From a bacterium (GTDB lineage Bacteria > SZUA-182 > SZUA-191): a stretch of 5,806 nt of DNA. The position numbers were made by a program, and so were the translations under genes. Under the pieces are notes generated by a model. That model ran no database searches. It saw only the letters and a list, made by a program, of their open reading frames with translations, and was not told where the DNA came from. Below are positions 1-5,577 of the stretch, piece by piece; within the stretch, counting starts at the first letter, position 1; each line of letters starts with the position of its first letter. The stretch lies in the NCBI GenBank assembly GCA_003230535.1, contig QIEW01000447.1, positions 1 to 5,806 of the forward strand, read 5' to 3'.

Positions 1-812
1 TCCAGGACATGGACTGTCTCTATGAACAGGTTATATCCCAAAAGAGTACTGGCGGGGATAAAGCGGTCGAATACCATGTAGTTTCTGATTGACCAGGGGG
101 CTAAGGTCAGGAAGAAAGCCAGCGTCAGGATCGCGCTCCTCGAGAGAGCTTTTTGCGTATGCGGCCGGAAGCAGACCAGGCAGCAGAAAGCCGCCGGTAT
201 AAAGAATAGCTGGGTTACCGGTCGGCAGAGGGTGGCAAGTCCGAGTAGTCCCCCTGTTAACGTGAAGTATAATGGTCTCGAATTGGTCATCGATTTTAGG
301 ATGAGCAAGATAAACAGAGACAGGAGCATGGTGAATAAGGGTTCGCTGTAAAATTTAGCTACATATAATATTCCAGGCGGATACATGGCCCACATGAGCG
401 ATGCCAGGAGAGCGGTAGGCTGAGAACGGAAAAGGGTTAGGGCAATATGATAGATGATTAAGCAGGTTAAGGTGTCATAAATGGATTGAAAAATGAGGCC
501 GGCTTTGTTGTTTATACCGCACACCCAGTAGATAAGCGCTAAGGATAGAGGATAGACCGGCCCCCGCCGGGCGGTGGGATATAGCGCCTGGGGATCGCGG
601 TAACCTCGTCCCTGAATTAAGTTTTCGGCGATTAAGTTCCCCCCATCCACAAGAGTGGCATCCCGCGGGTTCCGGTATGGGTCATGGAACTGATAATATT
701 TGATATAGAACACCTGATATGAAACCCGTATTAGAAAACATAACACTAGAATGCTCCCTAATACGCGGGTTGGTTTTTGCTCGAGGAGTAATCCCAGCCG
801 TTTAAATCTCAT
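1..812 (-). CDS. GT-C type (GT39/ArnT-like) membrane glycosyltransferase, 3' end off the window
   Basis: Reading the minus strand from ATG at 812 gives 270 open codons that run off the left edge, so the C-terminus is missing. The protein is strongly hydrophobic, with membrane segments near residues 17-38, 87-99, 107-128, 133-152, 158-173, 183-213 and 226-240. The first outer loop has the form usual in dolichol/undecaprenyl-phosphate-sugar dependent GT-C enzymes: an acidic stretch (D44, D51, D56), then GRGY (68-71), then RRGPVYPL (82-89). KFYSEPLF (153-160) and APWSIRNYMVFDRFIP (238-253) are also typical of the PMT_2/GT39-like group. Family members move a sugar from a lipid-phosphate carrier to an acceptor on the outer face of the membrane. 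Substrate and acceptor cannot be read from the sequence. No Shine-Dalgarno is seen before the ATG; it is the first in-frame ATG after an untranslated-looking stretch, so the start is probable rather than certain. The family call is firm, the exact role is not. Confidence 0.82.
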   Translation of the reverse strand, partial: MRFKRLGLLLEQKPTRVLGSILVLCFLIRVSYQVFYIKYYQFHDPYRNPRDATLVDGGNLIAENLIQGRGYRDPQALYPTARRGPVYPLSLALIYWVCGINNKAGLIFQSIYDTLTCLIIYHIALTLFRSQPTALLASLMWAMYPPGILYVAKFYSEPLFTMLLSLFILLILKSMTNSRPLYFTLTGGLLGLATLCRPVTQLFFIPAAFCCLVCFRPHTQKALSRSAILTLAFFLTLAPWSIRNYMVFDRFIPASTLLGYNLFIETVHVL

Positions 813-959
813 ATGTATGGCGAAAAACTTATAAATGTGTAGTAGCGGATAAAACAGGCGGCAGATTTGTTATGCGCTGGAGATTAGAGTAGCATAAGTT
901 CGATATAATTAGAATGCTATTGGGAGTATATACAGGGCTGTTTGGAAAATTAACCTTGG

Positions 960-989
960 TTGACAACTATACTTTTAGTCTGATATTAT
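960..989 (+). promoter_or_regulatory. Sigma-A promoter of tRNA-Lys, extended -10
   Basis: A perfect -35 TTGACA (960-965), an 18-nt spacer, and a -10 TATTAT (984-989) preceded by TG at 981-982, which makes an extended -10. Transcription would start near 996, about ten bases before the mature tRNA 5' end. A short leader of this kind suits removal by RNase P. This is the best consensus promoter in the window. Confidence 0.8.
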
Positions 990-1005
990 TGCCTGGTTTA
1001 GATGT

Positions 1006-1081
1006 GGGCCGTTAGCTCAGGAGGTAGAGCATCTGCCTTTTAAGCAGAGGGTCGTTGGTTCGAGTCCAACACGGCTCACCA
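1006..1081 (+). tRNA. tRNA-Lys (anticodon UUU), CCA encoded
   Basis: A complete cloverleaf of 76 nt. The 7-bp acceptor stem is 1006-1012 with 1071-1077 (one G-U pair), followed by discriminator A1078 and an encoded CCA at 1079-1081. The D stem is GCTC/GAGC. The anticodon stem TCTGC/GCAGA (1032-1036, 1044-1048) encloses loop CTTTTAA, with anticodon TTT at 1039-1041, U33 before it and A37 after it. The T arm carries the GGTTCGAGTCC core. It reads AAA and AAG lysine codons. It stands alone, not in a tRNA cluster, and points toward the convergent tilS. No intrinsic terminator is visible directly after it. Confidence 0.97.
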
Positions 1082-1151
1082 TATATTTCAATAAGCTGCC
1101 TACTGTAAATCCTGGCACCTAATGAGATCAGGACAAGACTCAGCCCTGGTT

Positions 1152-1307
1152 TTATAGTTTGCGGAAAATACCCGCTCGGTCTTCAAGCTGCCGAAAAAGC
1201 TTTCCGGTAACCGCATTGTCCCAACAATTCCCTTTGCTTATCATGCCGCAGGCCTTTAACTGTTGCTGAAACTCATTGCTGGAATATTGTGATGGGTAAA
1301 ATCTCAT
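1152..1307 (-). pseudogene. Remnant of an IS3-family transposase (OrfB C-terminal part)
   Basis: Minus-strand translation from 1307 to the stop at 1152-1154 gives 51 residues. They contain SQYSSNEF, then KGNCWDNAV at 1209-1235, which is the hallmark of the IS3/IS150-type OrfB integrase-like domain (family form: SxxGSQYxSxxF, then MSRKGNCWDNAVMESFF). The remnant is dead. The catalytic Asp region (HSD) before SQY is gone. The PSMSR-like stretch before KGN is deleted. The catalytic Glu after DNAV is replaced (DNAVTGKLF instead of DNAVMESFF). Only the last fifth of a normal 280-residue OrfB remains, and no terminal inverted repeats are seen. It overlaps the end of tilS in a different frame (1273-1307). 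Confidence 0.8.
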
Positions 1308-2715
1308 TACAAAAGAGTTCTTCCAATCTACCCTTTAGTCGCACCTGTACCAGAAGTATTTGTTTTGTATGAGGGGAAATTTTATATGGTTCCGCCGGTC
1401 GCAAACCTGCCACCCATAGAATTTCATCTCCTGATACCAATAGCGGCAGATATTGTCGGAGATACCTGGGCACTTTCTTATCCACCAAAAACTTTTTCAG
1501 CTTCCCGCGGCCCTCCATCCCTAAAGGCCAGAAGCGGTCCCCTGGCTTTCTGTTCCTCAGCCGGAGATGCGGCAGAGGTTGATCCCAGGCCAGAGCCGCC
1601 GCCAGTCCGGCGGGGTATGTCTCCAGGCCGCTCCCGGGCAAAATGGAAGTCTCCACGGTTAGCTGAAGAGGCTTTATTTTGGTTACGCCGGGCACATCCA
1701 CCGGGTAATCATATTGTGCAGGAAAGGGCCATACAAGTTGACGCCTAAGTTCCAATACCCCATAGTTTCGCTGGACAATAAGGCCCCCGGGCAACATTAC
1801 TATTTTTTCCCCTTTTTCTCCTTCTGTCAGTCCAAGTATCGCTAAGATATGCCGATAGCTAATTCCCGTCAGATCTCCCAGCAGCTGTTCCAGAGCTTTC
1901 CGTACTATGCGGCGCCTCACCGGCATTGATACCTTTCTGAATAAGTTCAAGTCCAGTCTTATAATATGGGAGGCGGGCTGGCGGTGCATAGCGGACCAGA
2001 TCGGAGCCAGATAATCATCCCAGGTTGCTTCCTCCTGCCGGAAGAGTTCCGCCAGGCGAGCAAGATGAAGCTTAACCTGCGGGTTATATTCTTGTTCGAG
2101 GAGAGGCAAAAGCTGGAGCCGGATTTTATTTCGCTGATAATGAGGGACGAGATTAGACCCGTCCTGGCAAAAATCCAGTCCCCTCTCTGCCAAAAAACTT
2201 TCGATATCCGACCGGGAACTCCTGAGCAGGGGTCGGATAATGGGCGGCCTCACCGGCGGAATACCGGATAACCCCCGCGGGCCCGTCCCTCGAAGCAGGC
2301 GCTGGAGTACCGTCTCCGCCTGATCGTCAGCGGTATGCCCGATGGCGATCTTATCCGCACCCAAACGCCCCCGGAGCCCCATTAAGAACCGATAACGAAG
2401 TTCCCGGGCGGCTACTTGCGGGGAAACTTTACGTTGCCGCTGATAGCTTGGCGTATCCACCTTTTCTATAGTATAGGGAACCTTTTCCCTGTCCGCTAAT
2501 TGGCGGATAAATTCCGCCTCGCCTTCCGCTTCCTTTCGGAAACCGTGATTGAGATGGGCCAAATGAAGCTTAAGTCCGAACTCGGGCGTAAGCGCTTGCA
2601 ATACATAAAATAGAGCGACAGAATCCGCCCCCCCGGAAATGCTGACCAGTACTAAGTCTCCGGCCGAGAGCATCCGATAATTCAGCACAGTATGGCGAAC
2701 TTGAGAAATAAGCAT
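1273..2715 (-). CDS. tilS: tRNA(Ile)-lysidine synthetase TilS
   Basis: This cytoplasmic enzyme uses ATP and lysine to change the wobble C34 of tRNA-Ile(CAU) to lysidine, which switches both charging and decoding from Met/AUG to Ile/AUA. The N-terminal ATP-pyrophosphatase domain shows the PP-loop SGGADS (residues 27-32), AHLNHGFR (53-60), GHTADDQAETVLQRLLRGTGPRGLSGI (126-152), RPLL (161-164) and DGSN (185-188). The C-terminal TilS_C domain is clear at about 388-450, with RKPGDRFWPLG, GKLKKFLVDKKVP and ILWVAGLRP. At 480 residues it is close to the 472 of B. subtilis TilS. The ATG at 2715 is the natural start for the PP-loop position, although no Shine-Dalgarno is visible. The last 20 or so residues, after the HTKQILLVQVRL strand, look like an added tail. 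The final 11 codons or so lie in the IS3 remnant, so the original stop was probably lost. The gene is usually essential, so it is likely functional. Confidence 0.96.
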   Translation of the reverse strand: MLISQVRHTVLNYRMLSAGDLVLVSISGGADSVALFYVLQALTPEFGLKLHLAHLNHGFRKEAEGEAEFIRQLADREKVPYTIEKVDTPSYQRQRKVSPQVAARELRYRFLMGLRGRLGADKIAIGHTADDQAETVLQRLLRGTGPRGLSGIPPVRPPIIRPLLRSSRSDIESFLAERGLDFCQDGSNLVPHYQRNKIRLQLLPLLEQEYNPQVKLHLARLAELFRQEEATWDDYLAPIWSAMHRQPASHIIRLDLNLFRKVSMPVRRRIVRKALEQLLGDLTGISYRHILAILGLTEGEKGEKIVMLPGGLIVQRNYGVLELRRQLVWPFPAQYDYPVDVPGVTKIKPLQLTVETSILPGSGLETYPAGLAAALAWDQPLPHLRLRNRKPGDRFWPLGMEGRGKLKKFLVDKKVPRYLRQYLPLLVSGDEILWVAGLRPAEPYKISPHTKQILLVQVRLKGRLEELFCNEILPITIFQQ

Positions 2716-2764
2716 TTTTATAACACTTTGATAAACATCCTTACAGCGTCGTGAATAATTTTTC

Positions 2765-2793
2765 TTGACATCTTTATGGTTTTTGTATTATAG
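2765..2793 (+). promoter_or_regulatory. Possible forward promoter overlapping the tilS promoter
   Basis: A perfect plus-strand TTGACA lies at 2765-2770. The possible -10 boxes are TATTAT at 2786-2791 (spacer 15, too short) or TTATAG at 2788-2793 (spacer 17, weak match). If used, it would start near 2800 and transcribe the hairpin at 2822-2846 and the leader of the hydrolase gene. The compromise between spacing and match makes this uncertain. Confidence 0.35.
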
Positions 2794-2795
2794 CA
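2787..2795 (-). promoter_or_regulatory. Extended -10 promoter of tilS
   Basis: The minus strand reads TGCTATAAT (2795 down to 2787), a perfect -10 hexamer with the extended TGn. The -35 is weak: TTGGTT-like about 18 nt upstream, around 2811-2816. Transcription would start near 2780, giving a 5' leader of about 65 nt to the tilS ATG at 2715. Confidence 0.65.
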
Positions 2796-2821
2796 TGTTC
2801 AGGGTAAAGTAACCAACTGTT

Positions 2822-2846
2822 AACCGGGAGGCGCTTGCCTCCGGTT
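2822..2846 (+). other. GC-rich hairpin between tilS and the hydrolase leader
   Basis: AACCGGGAGGC (2822-2832) pairs with GCCTCCGGTT (2837-2846) around loop GCTT, with one bulged G. Only three T follow on the plus strand, and no T tract follows on the minus strand, so it is not a convincing terminator. GCGCTT at 2831-2836 could instead pair with AAGCGC at 2852-2857, giving two mutually exclusive folds. Confidence 0.45.
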
Positions 2847-2920
2847 TAAAAAAGCGCTATCCACCCGGCTTATTCATAAATCCGCGGTAAACATTAATGA
2901 TGTTATTTGGACACAGCTAC

Positions 2921-3027
2921 TTATAGAATAACGGTCAAAAAACAAAAGGGCTCATACAAATTACCGGAAACTCCCGCTGTGGAAGCGACCAGCTCCGAGC
3001 GTGTTTATGATCCCGAATTATTTCGGG
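2921..3027 (+). repeat. Twin leader element, copy 1 (upstream of SGNH hydrolase)
   Basis: This 107-nt stretch is almost identical to 5464-5568, from TTATAGAATAACGG to the CCCGAA(TTAT)TTCGGG hairpin (3012-3027). It ends nine bases before the Shine-Dalgarno core of the hydrolase gene. The main differences from copy 2 are a few single-base changes, a one-base indel in the lower central stem (CTCCGAG here, CGGGAG in copy 2) and one extra T in the last hairpin loop. The central hairpin therefore keeps only its upper GCTG/CAGC part plus an outer CTC/GAG, with an internal loop. Read as protein, the substitutions that fall in the shared frame change amino acids, which argues for an RNA rather than a coding element. 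I do not recognise a known riboswitch core in it. Confidence 0.85.
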
Positions 3028-3034
3028 TCAAAAA

Positions 3035-3042
3035 GAGAGGAG
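3035..3042 (+). promoter_or_regulatory. Ribosome binding site fixing the hydrolase start at 3047
   Basis: GAGAGGAG lies four bases before ATG 3047. It supports 3047 as the true start, in the frame that carries the GDSL motif, and not the upstream ATG at 2907, which has no such site and lies outside the leader repeat. Confidence 0.7.
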
Positions 3043-3046
3043 CATT

Positions 3047-4589
3047 ATGCATCGTCTGGTTTGTATTGGCGATAGTCTTACTCAAGGTTTCAAAAGTGGT
3101 TCTATTCTGGAAACGGACATTTCTTACCCTGCCATTATTGCTTGGGAACTTGGGCTCAGTGAAAACCAGTTTCGTTATCCTCCCTTTAATGGCGAAGGCG
3201 GATTACCCATCAACTTTATTAAGGCGGTTAGATGGCGCTTTTGGGAAAGATCTTGACTTTTGGGAAACTCCTATCGCCCCTTTTAAATTACGTAAATGGA
3301 TAGATCAAATCGAAGATTTTTGGGAACGCGGCCCCGGTGCACAACCATTGAATTATAACGGCCATTACCATAATCTTGCCGTATGGGGGTTTGAGGTACA
3401 GGATGCTTATCAAATAACCGCTAAATTTTGCGAAGAGAAAACCAGTAATCCCAGCGATAATTGGATCAACCAGGTGCCTGAACGTTCGATGTTGCGTACA
3501 GCGCTCAGGGTATTAAATCCAAGCCGCTCCACACATCAGGAAGATACCGGCGCAACGCAAGTCTCAAGAGCAGCCCAAATGGCCCAAAAAGAGGGCATTG
3601 AAAATCTTATTGTATTTTTTGGCGCAAATAATGTCCTTTCTACGGTTACATCGCTAAAATACATAAAGAGTACCCAGAAGGATTTAGATGAAGATGATCC
3701 CCAAAAAAGGGAGGCGACGATCTATACGCCGGAACATTTCGAATACTTGCTTGGTAAACTCGTAACAAAAGTAAACGAAATGAATGTTGATGGGAGTAAA
3801 GTAGAGAGAGTATTCTGGGGTAATGTCCCATTTGTAACAATTCCTCCGGTTTCGCAGGGAATTGGAGGCCGTATGGATTCTGATAAGGGTTTACCCTCTC
3901 CATATGATAATGACGATCCAAACTGGTTTCGCCGCTATTTTAAATATTATACTCGTCCTTGGATACAGGAAAATTCTTTTATGCAATTTTGTCCAAAGCT
4001 TACTGGAGAGGAGGTAATGCAGATTGATTGGACGATTGCGCAATACAAAAAAATTCTCAAAAAGAAGGTTGACGAACATAACAATAATCGCCAACATGAA
4101 GGCAAATCTCCGGATTGGTTTATTGCAGATATAAATTGGACGCTGGATCGCTTGGCCTATCGTCGTTATTTGGAAGACAGCTCCGTACCCCCTCCTCCGG
4201 ATTGGTCAAGTTATGAGGCGCCCGAAGCATACCGTAACCTTAACCTCAACACAAAATTTCTCCGGGCCAAACAGGGGAGACGAATTGAAGGTGGATATTT
4301 TAGTCTCGACGGTGTCCACCCAACAACCGTAGGGTATGGAATTGCCGCGCAGGAGTTTATCAATGTGATGGAGAAAGCTGGTGTCCAGTTTAACCATCGC
4401 GACGGGAAAACCCCTAGGAATGAACCAATCCTTGTTGATTACAATAGGCTTTTGCGAAGAGACACCTTAATTGGCAGAAGCCCCTTAATTAAGAGTCTGC
4501 CCTTTACCCTTGATGATTTATGGGGAAAACTTGAAGCAAACGATCAGCTCCTCGCTATTTTTGAACTTGCGATTCGTGTCTTTAGCTAA
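3047..4589 (+). CDS. SGNH/GDSL-family hydrolase, interrupted by a frameshift near 3214-3222
   Basis: The N-terminus is read from ATG 3047 as MHRLVCIGDSLTQGF, which carries block I with nucleophile S10. That frame stops at 3256. The rest lies one frame further on (+1) and is open to TAA 4587-4589. Joining the two where GGLPIN meets LLRRLDGAFG gives about 513 residues with all four SGNH blocks in order: S10, Gly in AVWGFEV (G114), Asn in FFGANN (192-195), and Asp/His in DGVHP (D421, H424). The family contains esterases, lipases, acetyl-hydrolases and acyltransferases acting through a Ser-His-Asp system. The substrate is not evident. There is no signal peptide or membrane segment, so it is probably cytoplasmic. 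It is longer than common 200-residue GDSL enzymes, with a long insert between blocks III and V. The frameshift may be a real inactivating mutation, a sequencing error or programmed. The open frame back to 2907 is an artefact: its hydrophobic 'membrane' region is the GDSL start read out of frame. Confidence 0.78.
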
Positions 4590-4650
4590 ATTAAAATGTC
4601 TTCGGTGAGCCGGAGCGTTCTTAACTTAGGAGAATTTGATATTCAAACCA

Positions 4651-4656
4651 TATAAT
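4651..4656 (+). promoter_or_regulatory. Probable -10 of the cobalamin riboswitch transcript
   Basis: A perfect TATAAT lies directly before the aptamer. The best -35 is TTAGGA (4626-4631) with a 19-nt spacer, which is weak. Initiation near 4663 would fall at the very start of the P1 strand. Read-through from the hydrolase gene is also possible, since no terminator follows that gene. Confidence 0.45.
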
Positions 4657-4660
4657 TTAC

Positions 4661-4835
4661 CTATGCAGGTGGCCCCGAGAGGGGCGTAAGAGGGAAACCC
4701 GTGAAAATCGGGTGCGGTCCCGCCGCTGTATCTGGGGACGAAACCTACAGAGAGAACCACTGTCCGGTTTAAGCCGGATGGGAAGGTATAGTAGGGTGTA
4801 GAATGATCCAGGAGCCAGAAAACCTGCCTGTATAG
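4661..4835 (+). ncRNA. Cobalamin (AdoCbl-type) riboswitch aptamer
   Basis: This is the B12-sensing RNA (Rfam Cobalamin family). The closing helix is CTATGCAGGT (4661-4670) with ACCTGC (4822-4827) plus ATAG (4832-4835). The conserved core follows: GGGAAACCCGTGAAAATCGG, then TGCGGTCCCGCCGCTGTA, then CCACTG and GGGAAGG, then the B12 box AGCCAGAAAACCTGCC (4813-4828). After it comes a hairpin GCCGCT/AGCGGC (4839-4844, 4867-4872), in the position of the regulatory P13 arm, and a smaller AACCC/GGGTT hairpin (4874-4896). These riboswitches normally switch off B12 synthesis or uptake genes, or B12-independent isozymes, when AdoCbl is bound. No such gene follows here. Confidence 0.95.
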
Positions 4836-4919
4836 TCTGCCGCTGGATGCTCGATGGCAAAGAGAGAGCGGCCAACCCGGGGGAATCCTCTGGGTTAATA
4901 GGATGAAGAAGCTGGGTGC

Positions 4920-4966
4920 AATCCTTAGATATCCTCCTCAGATGAGCGGGTATTTAAGGATTTTTT
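4920..4966 (+). terminator. Riboswitch expression platform: intrinsic terminator
   Basis: AATCCTTAGATA (4920-4931) pairs with TATTTAAGGATT (4951-4962), 12 positions with one mismatch, and runs into TTTTTT (4961-4966). The position, some 85 nt after the B12 box, is right for a ligand-controlled terminator that stops transcription when cobalamin is bound. Confidence 0.8.
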
Positions 4967-5020
4967 ATTTTCAGGATATTTACTTTGCCAAGATTAACCT
5001 GGGGAGTCAGTAGGGAGTTG

Positions 5021-5104
5021 GTAGGGCGGAACAAGGCGTAAGCCGGTTCCGCCTATCCTAGTGCGCATGTTATTGGCGGTTCCGCTTCGCTTGAACCGCC
5101 CTAC
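5021..5104. repeat. Palindromic MITE/REP-pair element A
   Basis: An 84-bp element starts with GTAGGGCGG and ends with the exact complement CCGCCCTAC. Each end also folds on itself: GGCGGAAC with GTTCCGCC on the left, GGCGGTTC with GAACCGCC on the right. It holds no ORF of note. The structure matches small non-autonomous dispersed repeats. Whether other copies exist in the genome cannot be told from here. Confidence 0.7.
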
Positions 5105-5108
5105 TCCT

Positions 5109-5211
5109 GTCATTCCTGGCTTGACCAGGAATCCAGACCGACTTGTCTGGGCGTAGGCGCCAGCCGGAGCCTGGTAAAAACCCTATGGATTCCTGCTTTC
5201 GCAGGAATGAC
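5109..5211. repeat. Palindromic MITE/REP-pair element B (GTCATTCCTG type)
   Basis: A 103-bp element bounded by GTCATTCCTG and its complement CAGGAATGAC. Each terminus is itself a palindrome around ATTCCTG/CAGGAAT: ATTCCTGGCTTGACCAGGAAT on the left, ATTCCTGCTTTCGCAGGAAT on the right. This resembles the widely dispersed GTCATTCC(C/T)GC...GCGGGAATCC repeats seen in many bacterial genomes. It begins four bases after element A. Confidence 0.75.
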
Positions 5212-5280
5212 AAAATAATGCGGGATAAACCTAAAAACTTACGAAACGCTGTGCTAGTCTTTTTAACCAGATGAACTTAG

Positions 5281-5337
5281 CGCACCTTCGGTGCGGACTT
5301 TGTGCAGTCAGGTCCTCAGACCTGACTGCGGTTTTTT
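5281..5337 (+). terminator. Strong intrinsic terminator preceded by a second hairpin
   Basis: A perfect 11-bp stem GCAGTCAGGTC (5304-5314) / GACCTGACTGC (5319-5329) with loop CTCA is followed by GG and six T (5332-5337). Just upstream is a 6-bp hairpin CGCACC-TTC-GGTGCG (5281-5295). It works only for plus-strand transcription. The only upstream plus-strand sources are the cobalamin riboswitch transcript and read-through from the hydrolase gene. It insulates the following leader and amidotransferase gene. Confidence 0.88.
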
Positions 5338-5429
5338 AGGTGGTGGCAAGTTCAGGAAACCTGCCACTCATTCAGCCTGTCGGGTTTGAGAACCAAGGCA
5401 GCACATGGAGCTATATCTGCTTGTTTTGT

Positions 5430-5457
5430 TGGACATAAAAAAGGAAATTCCTATACG
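5430..5457 (+). promoter_or_regulatory. Probable promoter of leader copy 2 and the asparagine synthetase-like gene
   Basis: TGGACA (5430-5435, five of six to TTGACA), a 16-nt spacer, and TATACG (5452-5457, four of six). The predicted start near 5463-5464 coincides with the first base of the repeated leader, which supports both the promoter and the idea that the leader is a transcribed RNA unit. Confidence 0.5.
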
Positions 5458-5463
5458 ATCAAG

Positions 5464-5568
5464 TTATAAAATAACGGTCAAAAAACAAAATGGCTCATAC
5501 AAATTATCGAAAACTCCCGCTGTGGAAGCGACCAGCGGGAGCGTGTTTATGATCCCGAATTATTCGGG
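5464..5568 (+). repeat. Twin leader element, copy 2 (upstream of asparagine synthetase-like gene)
   Basis: This is the second copy of the element at 2921-3027. Here the central stem is perfect: CTCCCGCTG (5514-5522) pairs with CAGCGGGAG (5533-5541) around a 10-nt loop TGGAAGCGAC. It is followed by CCCGAATTATTCGGG (5554-5568), which forms a CCCGAA/TTCGGG hairpin ending nine bases before the ATG at 5578. The unpaired 5' part contains the conserved A-rich GGTCAAAAAACAAAA and GGCTCATACAAATTA. Two hairpins plus conserved single-stranded segments look like a structured cis-regulatory RNA. No known class is recognised. Confidence 0.85.
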
Positions 5569-5577
5569 CTAAAGCTT

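Larger units (their letters stand above)
4967..5280 (+). other. Gene-less stretch between riboswitch terminator and second terminator
   Basis: No ORF with a ribosome binding site or recognisable product is seen on either strand. It consists of a short AT-rich lead, the two palindromic elements A and B, and about 70 nt of plain sequence before the terminator hairpins. The longest ATG reading here that I traced is about 29 codons and runs through the palindromes. If the riboswitch terminator is read through, this stretch would form the body of a non-coding transcript of about 670 nt ending at 5337. Confidence 0.6.

Noticed and set aside
904-909. Plus-strand TATAAT between the glycosyltransferase and the tRNA
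   Set aside because: There is no acceptable -35 at the proper distance, and the tRNA has a much better promoter at 960-989.
1365-2271. Plus-strand open frames opposite tilS
   Set aside because: They have no ribosome site and no recognisable domains, and they lie fully antisense to a clear tilS.
2931-3027. Leader repeat as a conserved peptide (ITVKKQ...GSYKL)
   Set aside because: The substitutions between the copies change amino acids in the shared frame, indels break the frame, and copy 2 soon meets a stop. RNA structure explains it better.
2907-3212. N-terminal 100 residues of the long open frame as a membrane protein
   Set aside because: This frame reads through the leader repeat and then the GDSL start out of frame. 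The true N-terminus with the catalytic Ser is in the frame of ATG 3047.
3646-4397. Minus-strand open frames opposite the SGNH gene
   Set aside because: They are shadows of the conserved hydrolase frame, with no family features.
4657-4875. Minus-strand 72-codon open frame over the riboswitch
   Set aside because: It lies antisense to the whole cobalamin aptamer, whose RNA conservation explains the sequence.
5069-5158. Short ATG open frame of about 29 codons through the palindromic elements
   Set aside because: It has no ribosome site and is made up of the inverted repeats, so it is a chance reading.
5343-5369. CAGGAAACCTGCC as a B12 box of a second cobalamin riboswitch
   Set aside because: It sits inside a simple GTGGCA/TGCCAC hairpin, and the other conserved core segments of the aptamer are absent upstream.
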